From assembly GCA_021234155.1 (NCBI GenBank), contig JAJEKV010000033.1, forward strand, positions 6,810,635 to 6,874,634: 64,000 bases of DNA, read 5' to 3'. Below the pieces are notes generated by a model, which ran no database searches, was not told where the DNA came from, and saw only the letters and a list, made by a program, of their open reading frames with translations. This DNA is from Isoetes taiwanensis (taxonomy: Eukaryota > Streptophyta > Lycopodiopsida > Isoetales > Isoetaceae). Numbering within the stretch: position 1 is the stretch's first letter; every line of letters begins with the position of its first letter. Shown in pieces: positions 7,703 through 19,820 of the stretch. The position numbers were made by a program, and so were the translations under genes.

Positions 7703-9864
7703 TGCAGGTCGAAGATGCAGCAGAAACGGCAGCCTTGGCGGCTGTAGGGAACCGACCTGGGTTCGACCCAGGTGAGCACAACGGGGCCCCATGGCCTCCA
7801 ATTCGCCCTGCCAACGTTAGTTCAGGCTGGTATCCAGGGGCCGGAAAATCGTCCCCAGAATATGGGACATCCATCAATCCTGATCCAGTGATTGGGGCTT
7901 CTGCCCAGCACAAGGTAAGTCATCTCCCTAAACTGTCTGATATAAATCTAGGCCCTTTTGCTGCCACTCCTGCTTCACATAATATAGACCATTCAGCACA
8001 ATACAATGGAGTAGGTAAAGCAACTGCAGAGGTAGATCTAGCTGCCAAGGCAAGCGTTTGCGCTATCGGAGTTATCCATAAGTTGAAAGATACAATGTTA
8101 GGGGCAGTGACAGGAGGCAGAGCGAGTGGAGAGGGAATACCCATACAATCTAGCAGGTCAGAATCATCCATGGAAGCTTCACTTATGGAAGAAATTGAAA
8201 CCGAAGTAAACAAGAAAGAAACTGAAGTTGATTATTCATCTCTAGAAAGCAGGGCAGTAAACAGGGGAAAAAATACTGGATCAGAGCATCATAATGATGG
8301 GAATATTGCTAGCCAAGGGAATTTTACACAAAACAGGGTGATTCATCCAAAGGGTTCAGCTTGGAAAGGACAGGATTCAGTGAGAATAGTGAATAAGCCG
8401 AGATTCTTGGAGTGGATTCAAAAGCAAACCCATGCTACTAACAGAAGCACAAGAGTCACGGAGGCTCTCCAAGCATTACAGAAAGGTCTCGGTCAGAACC
8501 CTGAGGTAGTAACTACAAATACTGAGCCTGGATTGGTCAGTGGCACTAATATGGAGACAGAGGGTAATTTCCCAGTGGCTGAAATTGATCACGAGATGCA
8601 CAAAAGGTATCTGGAAAGTTTGATCTCGCGCTCAGTAGTGGGCTTCTTTACTGGGGGCTTCCTGGACTTGCGCAGGTTAAACTCATGGCTATCAGCTCAC
8701 CTGAAAAGGTTAGGTTTGCCCCAACACCAATCGCTGAAGGCACTGGGTAACAACTTTTTTCTCATCATGTTTGATAGCGAAGCAGTTGTGGATAGATTAG
8801 TTGCCCGTGCAGCTGACCCATTTGCAGGAGGCTTCATTTTGTACCAGTTTTACACGCCAGGCTTTCTCCCTAATAAGCTTTCCGCTATCAAAATCCCCTG
8901 CTGGTTTGAAATAGAGTATCTCCCACCAGACCTATTAGTCCCGGAGTTCCTTACATCTATTGCCAATACGTTAGGCTCATATGTATCTCACTCTATTGCC
9001 AAAGGGCCTAGAATCTGTGTTGCTATCACAGCCAACACGCAGATCCCCAAAGGAGTGACTGTGAAAAGTGGAATGTGTTGCTTTAAGTTTTTACTCAAGC
9101 TATTAAATGGATGGGAAATAAGGAGGATGTTCCCCAATGTGGAACTAGAAGAGGTGATCAAACCAAGCCATGCAAACGTCAACGATCAAAATGCCTCCGA
9201 GGGCAATGACAGAGAACATGTGCATGTGACTGAATACGACACACAGAAAGAAGCCCCTCAAGGGACACATGTTCCCCTCCAGGTTGCAGTCACTCCCCCA
9301 TTTACTCCAGCTCCCGCACCAGCTTTCGCTACCCCTTCTTCATCCGGTGTGCCTGGAAACGCGACCCCGAGTGTGCCAAGTTCTAAAGTGGACACCTTGG
9401 GTGGGGAGACTCAATGGCAAGTGGTGGCCTCCAAACATGGTATAAGAGCTAGAAATCTGGCCAGGAAATCTAGAGGCTCTCATGACATAGTGAACTCAAA
9501 ATGTGCAGACTCTCCACAACCAATGTCAGCTCTGTCTAAATATATCTCAGAGGTATCTTCTACTGAGAAGGGGGCTCTCGCAGGTATGATAACCAAGAAT
9601 ACACGAGGAGCAAGGCTCCTTGAACCGGCTCTGGGGAATCATAAAGGCAACTCCAACTGGGCCGATAATGATACAGATACAATAGATGACGTGGAGATGC
9701 TAGAGAACCCATTTGCTCTACTTGGTAAGAAAAATAAGCTGGATGCAAATATAAGTCCAGATAACTCAGGTGAGATGAAAAGGAAGAAAGCTTCGACCTC
9801 TTCCTTTAGCAACTCCGCTGATGACAATGGTATAGTTGGCCGTTCCACAACTTTCAACTTATGA
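7699..9864 (+). CDS. LINE ORF1, DUF4283 nucleic-acid-binding protein (721 aa)
   Basis: The start is the ATGATG at 7699, whose first ATG overlaps the ORF0 stop. The N-terminal third is low-complexity. A DUF4283 domain lies at about residues 300-480, with LNSWLSAHLKRLGLPQHQS, LGNNFFLIMFDSEAVVDR and AIKIPCWFEIEYLPPDLL. This domain is typical of plant L1 ORF1 proteins, which coat LINE RNA. A Pro/Ser-rich linker and a charged C-terminus follow. No CCHC zinc knuckle is visible. The stop TGA (9862-9864) overlaps the ORF2 ATG at 9861. At 721 aa it is long for the family. Confidence 0.85.
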   Translation: MMQVEDAAETAALAAVGNRPGFDPGEHNGAPWPPIRPANVSSGWYPGAGKSSPEYGTSINPDPVIGASAQHKVSHLPKLSDINLGPFAATPASHNIDHSAQYNGVGKATAEVDLAAKASVCAIGVIHKLKDTMLGAVTGGRASGEGIPIQSSRSESSMEASLMEEIETEVNKKETEVDYSSLESRAVNRGKNTGSEHHNDGNIASQGNFTQNRVIHPKGSAWKGQDSVRIVNKPRFLEWIQKQTHATNRSTRVTEALQALQKGLGQNPEVVTTNTEPGLVSGTNMETEGNFPVAEIDHEMHKRYLESLISRSVVGFFTGGFLDLRRLNSWLSAHLKRLGLPQHQSLKALGNNFFLIMFDSEAVVDRLVARAADPFAGGFILYQFYTPGFLPNKLSAIKIPCWFEIEYLPPDLLVPEFLTSIANTLGSYVSHSIAKGPRICVAITANTQIPKGVTVKSGMCCFKFLLKLLNGWEIRRMFPNVELEEVIKPSHANVNDQNASEGNDREHVHVTEYDTQKEAPQGTHVPLQVAVTPPFTPAPAPAFATPSSSGVPGNATPSVPSSKVDTLGGETQWQVVASKHGIRARNLARKSRGSHDIVNSKCADSPQPMSALSKYISEVSSTEKGALAGMITKNTRGARLLEPALGNHKGNSNWADNDTDTIDDVEMLENPFALLGKKNKLDANISPDNSGEMKRKKASTSSFSNSADDNGIVGRSTTFNL

Positions 9865-12800
9865 TTATTGTCTCATGGAATTTGCGTGGCATCAAGGGTG
9901 TTCTTAAGCGTGGGCGAGTGTTAGCAGCTATCAGGTCTATGAAGGCGGATGTCATCCTTCTACAGGAGCATAGACTTCCAGACTTTGAGGCCAGGTCTAT
10001 TGGCAGTTGGATTGGAGGTAATTACTCCTCCTTTAGTTGTGCGGCTGAAGGAACTAAAGGAGGCACTTGTATCTTATGGAAGGGACAAGTCCAAAAGTAT
10101 CAATATGCAGGGGGAAGTGGTAGATGACAGGTTGTAATTTTTGAAACAGATAATTGTATGTGGGGGCTCGTCAACATTTATGCCTCTAATATACCTGCAG
10201 AGAGGGCAGCTATGTGGAGAGAGATTGAGCTCTGGATAACTCATCATGGTTTTGGAGTTGAAAATTGGATCCTTGGAGGGGATCTGAATATGACAGATGT
10301 ATGGGATCAAAAAATTGGGCTGCACATGAATTTGCTACAAGAGGAAGAAGTTACGTGGAACTCTCTTTTAAACAGCGTTGGCTTCTCCCTAATTCCTCCA
10401 TCTAACACTGCATTTTCCTGGTCTAATAAACAGAAGGGGCATGACAGAGTATACTGCTTACTAGACAGGTTCTACATGGCTAATAGGACAGCCTCCTTCA
10501 TGGACAGATGTTATGTTGAAGGAGAGCTTGCTTTCTCACATTCAGACCATGTGCCACAAAAGCTTGAAGTGCTTGAAATTCAAGAAAGAAAAAATGCCGT
10601 GTATAACCTTCTAAGGGCAGTCAAGCAGGATTTGTTACTTGATCCCCATAACAGAGACAAGCAATCCTTAGAGGAGGAACTGGAAACAAAAGCCAAAGCT
10701 ATTGAGGAGGAGGAAGCTAGGGAGGCTGCAGTTCATTCCAAAACAAAGTGGTACGCAGAGTCAGACCATGAAAACTCTAAGTGCTTCTTTAGAATGGCAG
10801 GGGCCAGATTAGCAGAGAACAGTATCACTTCAATTAAGGACAACTGTCAAAATATACTTACTGATCCCGGGGATATCAAGGCGTTTATTCGGGACAGCTT
10901 TCAGGCTCAATTCAAAGCAGACAATCTCCCATCCTCTTATCAATCCCAAATCTCTCTTTGGTTGGCTCAGATTGATTGGGCACATAAGATTACTGTGGAT
11001 GACAACCAAACTTTATTGCGTCAGCCGGGCGAAGAGGAGATATTTAAAGTACTATGCTCTCTGGCCTCTAGTAAGTCCCCAGGCCCTGATGGCTTTCCTC
11101 CTGAATTCTTTGTGGAGTTCTGGGACGCTCTTGGACCAGACTTTGTGAAGGCTGTTTGGGGGGCTTGGTCCTCTTGCTCATTACATCCAACTCTAGCGGC
11201 AGGATTCATCACCTTGGTCCCAAAAGTTTCTAGACCTCTATCACTTGGGGAGTGGCGTCCCATTGCACTAACAAATGTCTTATATAAGGTAATCATGAAA
11301 GGCATCGCCAACCGTCTAAAGCCTATCTTAAACAGGGTTATTGGAAGGGAGCAATCAGCTTTTCTGCCAGGTAGATATATTTTGGACAATTACCTAGCGG
11401 CTAGAGAAGGAATGCATTGGTGCAGATCTACACGGCAAAGCTGTGTACTTATTAAGATGGATTTTAGAAAGGCCTATGACTCCCTTAGATGGGATGGCCT
11501 GCGAGAAGTGATGAGCCACATGGGATTCAATAAGCAGTTCATCGACATCTCAATGGGAATGAACAAATTTGCCTCTGCATCTGTCTTGGTTAATGGTGAA
11601 CCTTCTGGTCTCTTTGATCTCAGGAAGGGTATCAGGCAGGGCTGCCCGCTTGCCCCATACCTTTTTTTAATTATGGCCAACCTGCTCACAAGGATCTTGG
11701 AAGGGGGCATCAATGGTCTGGTTTTACCGAGCCAAGCCAAACAACTCACAATCATGCAATATGCGGATGACACCTTTATGTTCCTCAGGTATGACGATGG
11801 CAGCTTTCATTCCTTTCGTGAAATATTGATTGCGTTTGAGGTTATCTCAGGCATAGGGCTAAATGCCACCAAATGTTCTGTTTTATGGGCTTTAGAGGGA
11901 GATATTGACCCTCGTGCTAATGGATTGGGCTTCCCAGTCGTGGCTGCAGGGGAAACAATTAAGCTGTTGGGTTTGCCCCTTTCTGTCTCAGATAATATGA
12001 AGGGTCTCTGGGCTCCTATTTTAGACAAACTTAGGAAAAAGGTTGGGTTATGGTCCTCTAAAGGATTATCTGTAGCAGGAAGAGTAACAGTTGCTAATGC
12101 TGTTCTGGCCAGCTCTCACATATACTCCTCGTCATTGCTGGTAGCCCAGAAAGGAATATATAATCAAATACATGTTATCATTAGAAAGTTCATTTGGGGG
12201 GGTATGGCTAACGTTGCTTGGTCCGAGCTATGTAGGGATAAAAGGGATGGAGGGATTGGATGTAAGGACCCTTTTACGCAGGCTCAAGCTCTGGCGGCTA
12301 GATTTGTCTGGCGAGTTTTACAAGGGGATACATCTCTTGCGCTGGCATTTGTTAAGCACTGGTTTGATCTGTGCAAGATTCAAGGTAAACCATCTCTTCC
12401 TAGGGATGAACTAGGAGCCTTTTTTTGTAACTTTAAGGTGGCCCCTGGCACTTCCCCAGTCATGAGGCGTATTCTTCATGCTTGGAGGGAGGTGCAAACA
12501 GTATGCTCCCCCATGACTATACCTCGAGAGGCTGGGAAAGTCAGTATATTCTGGAACACTCATGTATGGGAAGCGAATGGACGTCCCTTGGCATTAGTTC
12601 ATCCTCGCATCTTTAAGAAATGGCGAGACCATGGGATCTTAAAATTGCAGCATCTTTGGGAAAACGATAGATGGATCTCTTGGATGGAATTTAGACTCAA
12701 AGTGCAAAGAGCAGGGGAGGGTGATACAAAGATACTACGGAAAATTCTAGGTAATGTTAAGCTTCTCTCAGGATCTACTGGTCCTGAGGAAAAGTGGTCC

Positions 12801-13487
12801 TGTGCAGGTAAGGAGACATACAATGTTGCAAGTATATATCGGGCCCTTTGTGATGACTCCCCTCTTAAAGCAGAGGCTAGGCTTCAAGTGAATGGATCAG
12901 CGGCTAAGCTCCTCTTAGCAAACTCCTGGAAAACCTTATGCTCTAGGAGAATACACTTTTTTAGATGGGAGGCTCTCCAAGGAGGTCTCAACACTAAAAT
13001 GAGAGGAATTGTGTCTTCAGACCTATGTCCTCTTGGGTGCCAGGCTAGCGAATCTCTTTCACATCTCTTCTTCTGTCCAAGAATTATTGAGTTCTGGTAT
13101 TGGGTATGCCCTATTATGAGACTGCATATGCATCAACTTGGATGGCCGAATGTTGTTATGATCTTAGACAGAGATTGTATTGATGCCTCCCTGGTTAGTG
13201 TGGCTCTCTGGATTATATGGAGACATCGGTGCGATGTCACTTTGGGGGGGCAATCTATCTCTATTGAGAAACTTAAGAGTCTTTTTAATAAGGAAGTTGT
13301 TTTAATGGCATTGTCCCACCACAGGAAGATGGGGATGAGTTACAATAAGGGATTGGACAGAATTGGTAAGAATAAGGGATTGGACAGAATTGGTAAGATT
13401 GAAGGATTTTATAACTACTTTAAGTGCCATTGGATGAGCTCTGAGGACCTAGACTTTCATGACAGGTCTAATGGTGGAACAATTTGA
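9861..13487 (+). CDS. LINE ORF2: endonuclease and reverse transcriptase, one in-frame stop
   Basis: ORF2 starts at 9861 within ATGA and reads MIIVSWNLRGIKG, the normal start of an EEP (APE-type) endonuclease. Endonuclease motifs include LLQEHRL, GGDLNMT and SHSDHVP. The reverse transcriptase follows with LVPKVSRPLSLGEWRPIALT, KMDFRKAYDSL, GIRQGCPLAPYLF and the catalytic QYADDTFMF, then the thumb region and a C-terminal zf-RVT (CPLGCQASESLSHLFFCP). The enzyme nicks DNA and copies LINE RNA by target-primed reverse transcription. About 1209 codons is normal length for plant L1 ORF2. A single TGA at 10125-10127 lies in the same frame in the endonuclease, probably from CGA. An 18-bp tandem duplication (NKGLDRIGK repeated) occurs near the C-terminus. 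Confidence 0.92.
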
Positions 13488-13662
13488 GTTTAGTGGAGAA
13501 AGCAATAGTAACTGACCAGATAGGGTCTCTCTACTAGTACGCACATCATGATGCATAGAGAACCCATATAATAGCCCTAATGCTTCCTATTTGTCCCATT
13601 GGGGACTTTCTGTATCTTTATTATTATTCTTACCCTAATAAAAAAAAAAAATAATAATAATA

Positions 13663-13674
13663 AAGCTTTGAAGG
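13663..13674 (+). repeat. Right target site duplication of the three-ORF LINE
   Basis: AAGCTTTGAAGG directly follows the A-rich tail and pairs with 7291-7302. Confidence 0.7.
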
Positions 13675-13890
13675 ATTGACTGAATGTTAAGGACAAACAA
13701 AACATAACACAGCAAAAGTTTTCACTTCAAAAACATTATATACAGGAAGAAAAGAAATGACTCGTGTCAAGCAACCGACCATCCTAACTAAAAACGCAGA
13801 AAGAACCCAGCAACCAGATCTGCCGCTGCAGCACAACAGAACCCGCAAACCTCATTTAATTCAAAACACAAGCCTCCAGATTCCCTACAT

Positions 13891-14496
13891 TTATCCATCT
13901 CTGATTTTGTGAAGTGCATTAACTTCTGCCAGACTATTTATAGCCGGAGCTGCAAATGCAGCAGAAATTTCCATCTCTTCATTTGATCTCATCACGCCAT
14001 CATCTTTTCTGAACGATTCCAAAAATTTAATCTTCTCCGGTGGAATCCCAACATTTAGCAGCCCATATCTGCGTCCAGAAGGTCTGAGAACCATAAAAGT
14101 GAAGCATTTTCCATGGTTTTCTTCTCTCCCTTTTACAATATCTGAAATCAAAATTCTAACTGACCCAACAAGTGTATCCCATAGGCATCCCCTGTTAAAA
14201 ATTTCTATGGTTATGCCTGCGGTTTCATGCCTCAGCAATCTGTCATCCACATATAGTGTGGCTATGGAGTTCCAATTAGGGTTCCTGCCCCCTTTTGTAT
14301 CCACATGTGTGTAAAATGGCAGAGCATTTTCTGCATCTAATTTTACCACTGCATATGTTCTTGGAGTTTTGAATATGTTCACCTTCTTTAACCTCTGCGC
14401 CGAGATTATATGCAGCTCTAGTTGATGCTTTATTGGATCTATTTGCTTTGATCTCTTCAACTGCCTGGTTCTTGGAAAGGAATTCATTGATCCCAT
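13891..14496 (-). CDS. C2-domain protein (host gene)
   Basis: A single open coding exon of 201 codons runs from the ATG at 14496 (MGSMNSFPRTRQLKRSKQ) to a TGA at 13891. A type II-like plant C2 domain covers about residues 25-150: LELHIISAQRLKKVNIF, TYAVVKLD, THVDTKGGRNPNWN, LRHETAGITIEIFNRG and LVGSVRILISDIV. C2 domains bind membranes, often with calcium; related small plant proteins (SRC2- and BAP-like) act in stress and defence. Several Asp residues of the calcium loops appear replaced, so calcium binding is doubtful. There is no signal peptide or membrane helix. Upstream lies a spliced 5'UTR. This is the only clear non-transposon gene in the window. Confidence 0.85.
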   Translation of the reverse strand: MGSMNSFPRTRQLKRSKQIDPIKHQLELHIISAQRLKKVNIFKTPRTYAVVKLDAENALPFYTHVDTKGGRNPNWNSIATLYVDDRLLRHETAGITIEIFNRGCLWDTLVGSVRILISDIVKGREENHGKCFTFMVLRPSGRRYGLLNVGIPPEKIKFLESFRKDDGVMRSNEEMEISAAFAAPAINSLAEVNALHKIRDG

Positions 14497-14504
14497 CTTA
14501 GATC

Positions 14505-15099
14505 CTGAAATGAAAATCCCTCTCCGATCCAAATATTATCTGCAGAATTGATGCCTACCTATCAACTGTTTCCATGTCTCCAATTAATGCAGATGCTTTA
14601 TCATGCATCTGATCATCATACCACAAAATACTTTGAAAACATGGTACAGGATCTTAGATAAATTCTATGAACATCTCCTTTCGCTTGCCATTATAAATGT
14701 TGCATATCCTGCACATAAGAATCAGCATATCTTTATTTATGCATCAGCATAACAAACAAGATAACAGAATGCAGTAATAACTTTCCTCTTAAACTACCTT
14801 ATTTAAGATCGTCAATCCAGATATATTCTTAACTCAATCCAGATACATTCTTAACTAAAAAAAAACGTAGATTTTCATACTCTCCGCGTGGAAGAAAAGC
14901 CAAAATTTAGCATAGAACAGATGCACTTCTTGCGATAATTCAACACCAAATGAGAACTAGATTGAAAGGCATGCAACATAAGAATCCATAATCTGTCAGA
15001 GAAATGAAAATTTACAGATGGAACTAGAGAAGATTTGGCATACCAAGGGATGAAACAGAGGATTGGAAAGCGAAGGGCAGAAGGCGGAGAAAGACATAC
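14505..15099 (-). other. 5'UTR intron of the C2-domain gene
   Basis: On the minus strand a donor CAG/GTATGT lies at 15102-15094 and a pyrimidine-rich acceptor ATTTTCATTTCAG ends at 14505, eight bases before the coding ATG. A TTTAAAATAA TATA-like box near 15190 could start transcription. The splice is inferred from motifs only. Confidence 0.6.
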
Positions 15100-15199
15100 C
15101 TGAAGCGGAGCCCAAGGGCTATGGAGGCACCGGAATAGGGTTGGATTGAATCCACCAGGAATAATAATGAAGGGTTCAACGGGTTATTTTAAAGGGATG

Positions 15200-18060
15200 G
15201 GTCGGTTAGATACCCCCTCTCATTCATTCATTGCAACTGGAACATTTTAGAAGTTGGATGGTCAAGAATTGAAATCCCATTCATTAACCTAGACTGCATT
15301 AAATTTCATTTCCAGAACTTTATATTTTGCATCCTTTTAGCTTTCCATCCATAAACCCCGATTCAATATTTTGCATCCCTTTAGCTTGCCATCCTCAAAC
15401 CCTACACTTTAGACACTGCATTTCCACAACTCTATATTCTGCATCTTCTCGTTTCCTTTTATATCATATATTTTGCATCTTCGTTTCCTTTTGAACCATT
15501 TGTTTGCAATGGATATGTGGCGCGAACAAAGACATGTGCGAGAATGGCCCTGCATGTATAACATATGTCATCACCCCTATCACCAATCTAACCGACCTAG
15601 AATCTTCTTATATGTGTAACATCTCGAATATTGCTTTTTCTAAGCATCTAGAGGTACCAATATTTTCCTTTGATTAGTATCTAGTTCTTTGCCACACTAG
15701 AGTCTCTTGATGAACCCCAACAAGTCCAATTCTATACTTCTTTTTTTTTTAAATTTTGTGTAGCTTCAAGAACAAAAGATTGTCTACATTCTTTGATTAT
15801 GTTATCGTCTAAGGATGTAGGAATTAAACAGTTGCATGTGTCTTGTGGTCTGCTTCGGGGCCATTTTTTTGTGCAACTTGATCTGAATGTCTCTTAACAC
15901 AAACAAAATTGCATGCAGAATTATAAGGACCAGAGTGTGGGCAGGAAACTAGAGGGTTTGGTCGCCTTGAAACCCTGATGGCTTTGCCTCTACGAAGCGG
16001 TTCTTGGAGGAATTGTTGAAAAATGGTGCAGATGTTACGATTTTGATTGGGGATAGAAAAAGCACGTTGCTGCCATTGCTGCCCAATATGTAAGAGGTCT
16101 ATCATGAAGACTCTGCTCTCCTATAAAGCTTTACATACCTTGATTTTGACTTTAGATCATGAAGAGACCACTCCTCTCCACATTGTTACTAACGATCTTG
16201 ATATTCTTGAGCAGTTGTTTGTTGTATTTGATGTTCTGTATCCTACGATGGATGTGAAGAGGTGGGAGTCAATGGTGGACTATTTTGTGTGGGACTATGA
16301 TGAGGTGGGCCATCTCAATATATAGCACAATAACGGGGGGTTATTTTTATATTTTTATATGCTTTTTCACATGGTTTTCCTATGATTTCGTTCATGTATT
16401 CGTGCCGGTGTACTAAATAGTATTTCTAAAGTGCACTCTTTTTGTGCCGTTGATTTTGAATAAGAAATGCAATCCTGTGGTTGTGGTCGCTTTGGATCCA
16501 TGCAGATGTGGATCAAACATTTCTATGGTTTCAATAGCTAGGCCTTTGTGATAGGTTTCAAATTGTTTTAATTAGGGTCCCTTCACAAAAATTACTTTGG
16601 CCGAATTGAGAGCCCTGGAAGAAGCGGCTGTCAACATTTCTTCATCCAGAGTTGCAGGTGCAGCCAGGCATCTAGGCCCAGGAAGATTTTTCAGCACCTA
16701 AAAGAGGTTGTGGAACAAACCGAGCTCCAGATCCGTCACAATTCTTTTGTTTTATGATAAGGATCTTTTGCTTAGCTATGGCTTGCAGGAGCTCCATGGC
16801 AGTTTTGGAATGGCAGGGATACTCTTGCATGGTCTCTGCGGGGGAACCATGGATGGATTGGAGGGCTTGCAGAAGAAAGAATCCGGTTGCTTTTCATCAA
16901 CACGGCATCTGCCTATGAAAACGAGACTCTTTCTTCTTTCAGTTTCCCTCTTTCCATGACGATAATTTTACTAATGTGTAAGCATAAGTTCTGAGATAGA
17001 TTTTCATGGAGCTAGGAATTCTTCAATCATCTTAAGACAGCATCCGGACTTATCAAAATGATAAATCTCTTTTTATCACATATCAATATTTCATCCACAG
17101 TTCCAGGTCTTCGAATTTGCTGAAAGAATGCAGCACAAACAGATTCCGAGAGCATTTCAGTGTCTATTCCCTCTATTTGGATAAGATTACGTATTTGGCA
17201 TCTGTTTAAGGGCTCAAACACAAAACTTACATGCTCCTACCTTTTTGCTAGCGGCGAAAGTAGTAGAGTTCTGCTAAAGAAACCCAGAAACATTGCTTTG
17301 CAACTCCAGTTTCTTCCTTTGCCTTATCCAGTTTCTTCTGTAATTTGCCTGTGGCTTTCTTTGCCTTGTCGGCTTATGTAAATTGCCCATATCAAGAAGA
17401 AAAACATACATAGATGTGGTACGTGATATTCTTTCAAATGACCCTTTCACAAATGCGGAGGACTGGTCAATGCCCGTGCATCCTGAACTGCATATCTCCA
17501 TATCTGGCATGCATATACTAATACTCCATATCTGGCATGCAGCAAATGTGAACTACTCGAAAAAAAGGCCATATTCTGATTTTGAAAAATGCCATATTCT
17601 GATTTTGAAAAATGGCATGAACTGAGATAATTCGTGCTTAACGAAAGAACATGGTATAGTTTTTTACCATAGTTTTCAGGGATTGGACTGAAGCATTTCT
17701 TCCCCGCCTCTTGCTACGCTGCCATTGCCGTATGTATATTTGTCTGGAGCACATAAGATATCCAGGCACCACTCATCGAAACTCAAAAGACAAATTTACC
17801 GTGCTCTCTCAAATAGATATCTGAATTAAACGTCTGTAATAGCTTGCAAACAGAGTATCTAAGCAAGGCTTTTCAAAAGTCGATGAATAGAATATCCAAA
17901 TGGCAATATAATCTACTCACATAAACGACATAGAACAATGCATCCATACCCTGATAAATAATTGTCGTCCAATCGACTCCGCCTTCTGTAATCAATGGAC
18001 AATCAGCTCTTATAGGGCCAAGAGTTGCAATGATGTTAAAACTTTCAGAAACGGCTCATC
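15200..18060. other. Gene-free stretch
   Basis: There are several short open frames on both strands, for example 16047-16325 (92 codons) and 16708-16959, but none has a recognisable domain. The sequence around 15.3-15.5 kb has loose repeats of ATTTTGCATC. I see no transposon coding sequence. Confidence 0.5.
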
Positions 18061-18089
18061 ATCAAACCCTCCAGGAAGGCGTGAGTGGA

Positions 18090-18560
18090 GGATTCGCCCG
18101 GGCGAACCCTCCGGGTCACGTGTGTACGGCTGGATCTGCCGAGAATCCAGCGCCCTGCCAATCCTGCCAATGGGTTCGCCTGAGCGAATCCGGCAGGAGG
18201 ACAATAAATGCATGCCTCTCATTCTGACCTGACGTGCGCAGAGGGCACGCCCTCCCATCCTGACATGCCAGTGGATTCGCCTGGGCGAACCCGGTAAGAA
18301 ATAAACGCCTGCCTACGCCCTGCCATTCTACAGGGGCCCGCCATACTGACTCAGGTTAGGGGTTTGCCTGGGCGAACCCGGTAGGAATAAATGCCTGCCT
18401 ACGCCCTGCCATTCTACAGGGGCCCGCCGTACTGACTCAGGTTAGGGGTTCACCTGGGCGAACCCGGTAGGAGGTGCCACGCAGGCATGACGGCCCCCGC
18501 CCAGTCCGCCACGTTATTTTTTGTGTTTGCCTGGGCGAATTTCTGGGGTTCGCTTGGAAG
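18090..18560. repeat. Cluster of TTCGCCTGGGCGAA palindromes and an 86-87-bp tandem repeat
   Basis: Seven versions of a 14-20-bp GC palindrome with core TTCGCC(T/C)GGGCGAA occur between 18090 and 18560. The first, TTCGCCCGGGCGAA, is perfect. Three of them start successive units of a tandem repeat with period 87 then 86 bp (18284, 18371, 18457), and the units also share a CCTGCCATTCTACAGGGG segment. The cluster is much more GC-rich than its surroundings. Confidence 0.8.
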
Positions 18561-19029
18561 AACCCAACTGGCGACTCGAGTCAGTTTCGGGAGCCGATCG
18601 AAGCACCGGAAAAATAATGTTGTTATATATTTGCAATGTCATCATGAAGGATGATTGCGCATGCCTCAAGTGGCATCTGGTTTGCCCAATGCCCATGTGG
18701 TGGTGGTTGGTTATGAAATAGATCAAGAACCCACACAACAAATGTCAGATGCCAAGAGCATGATGTATGTAGGTAGCTGATGTTGTATTGACAAGTCTGC
18801 CATGTTCAAAGGGAGAATGAGCATAAAGAAAGTTGATGAACAAATGATGAACATGCAGACCAAAATTCTTCCTATTTTGTTGAATGGATTTCCAACAATG
18901 TGAAATGAAGTATTGTTATATCCCTAAAAGCATGGATTCAACCTTCACCTAGGAGACGTTGAGAAGAGTAAGGGAGCAATTCTTTACCATGCTTGGGAGG
19001 AATGATTTCTTGCATTGTGTCTAATTAGG

Positions 19030-19820
19030 TTGCTGCAATTGCAGGTGGTTTTTTCTTTAGCAGCTTGCTATTTCTTATGCACATAAACGTCGGCCCCAGC
19101 CAATGTTGACAGGAAGCTTGTAGCAAATGTTGTAAAATGGAATTCCTTCTGCAGCATATCGGGCCACAATGAGTAAATGTTGTTGGTTGTTAATATCAGA
19201 AGTGACATATTCTTACAGTGCACAATTGGAATTTGTTGATAACCAGGCCAGAACATGTCAAAGCCTTTTGTAAAAAACCCGTGAGAGGCCCTCCTCTTAT
19301 TTTTGGCAGTTACCACATGATGTTGTTCTCTAGTTTATATGATGGGTAGTATTTGTGATTGCAGGTGGTTTCTTCTTCTAGCAGCTTGCTATTGCTCACG
19401 CACATAAATGTCAGATCACTGGAATTCCTTCTACATCATATTAGGCCACAGTAAATGTTGTTGGTTGTTACTATTCAAAAGTGACATGTTCTTACAGTGC
19501 ACAATGAATTTGCTGATAACCAGGCCAGAACATGCCAAAGCCTTTAGTTATCTCGTGCAAAGAATGATATACATAATCATGTAAATGCGGTAAACTAATA
19601 TTACCATAGATGTATGGAAATTGAGGCATGTCATCCCTTCCTTGTAGGAGTAGGCTTTGTATTTGTGCTTCTAGTTCATCTGAGAATTTACTTTTGTTCG
19701 GGCACCTTGGATAGCCTTATGAATATGTGGTATGTTGTGGTAACTGGCATATAATGATGTACATAATCATGTAAATGCGGATAAAGGAATATCCATAGAT
19801 GTATGGAAATTGAGGCATGT
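19030..19820. repeat. Imperfect tandem duplications
   Basis: A segment beginning GCAGGTGGTTTCTTCTT and AGCAGCTTGCTATT occurs at about 19040 and again at about 19363, including the later TGTTGTTGGTTGTTA and GATAACCAGGCCAGAACATG landmarks. A second segment (TACATAATCATGTAAATGCG, then ATAGATGTATGGAAATTGAG) occurs at about 19570 and again at about 19750. There is no coding content. Confidence 0.7.

Larger units (their letters stand above)
7303..13662 (+). mobile_element. Near-intact L1-type LINE with three ORFs
   Basis: The 6.36-kb element has a short GC-rich 5' leader, ORF0 (7328-7702), ORF1 (7699-9864), ORF2 (9861-13487), a 3'UTR and an A-rich tail grading into AAT repeats (13639-13662). It is bracketed by a 12-bp target duplication. 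ORF1 with DUF4283 and ORF2 with EEP, RT and zf-RVT domains place it in the plant L1 clade. The only obvious coding lesion is one in-frame TGA in ORF2 (10125-10127), so the insertion is fairly young. Its 3' end lies tail-to-tail with the C2-domain gene. Confidence 0.92.
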
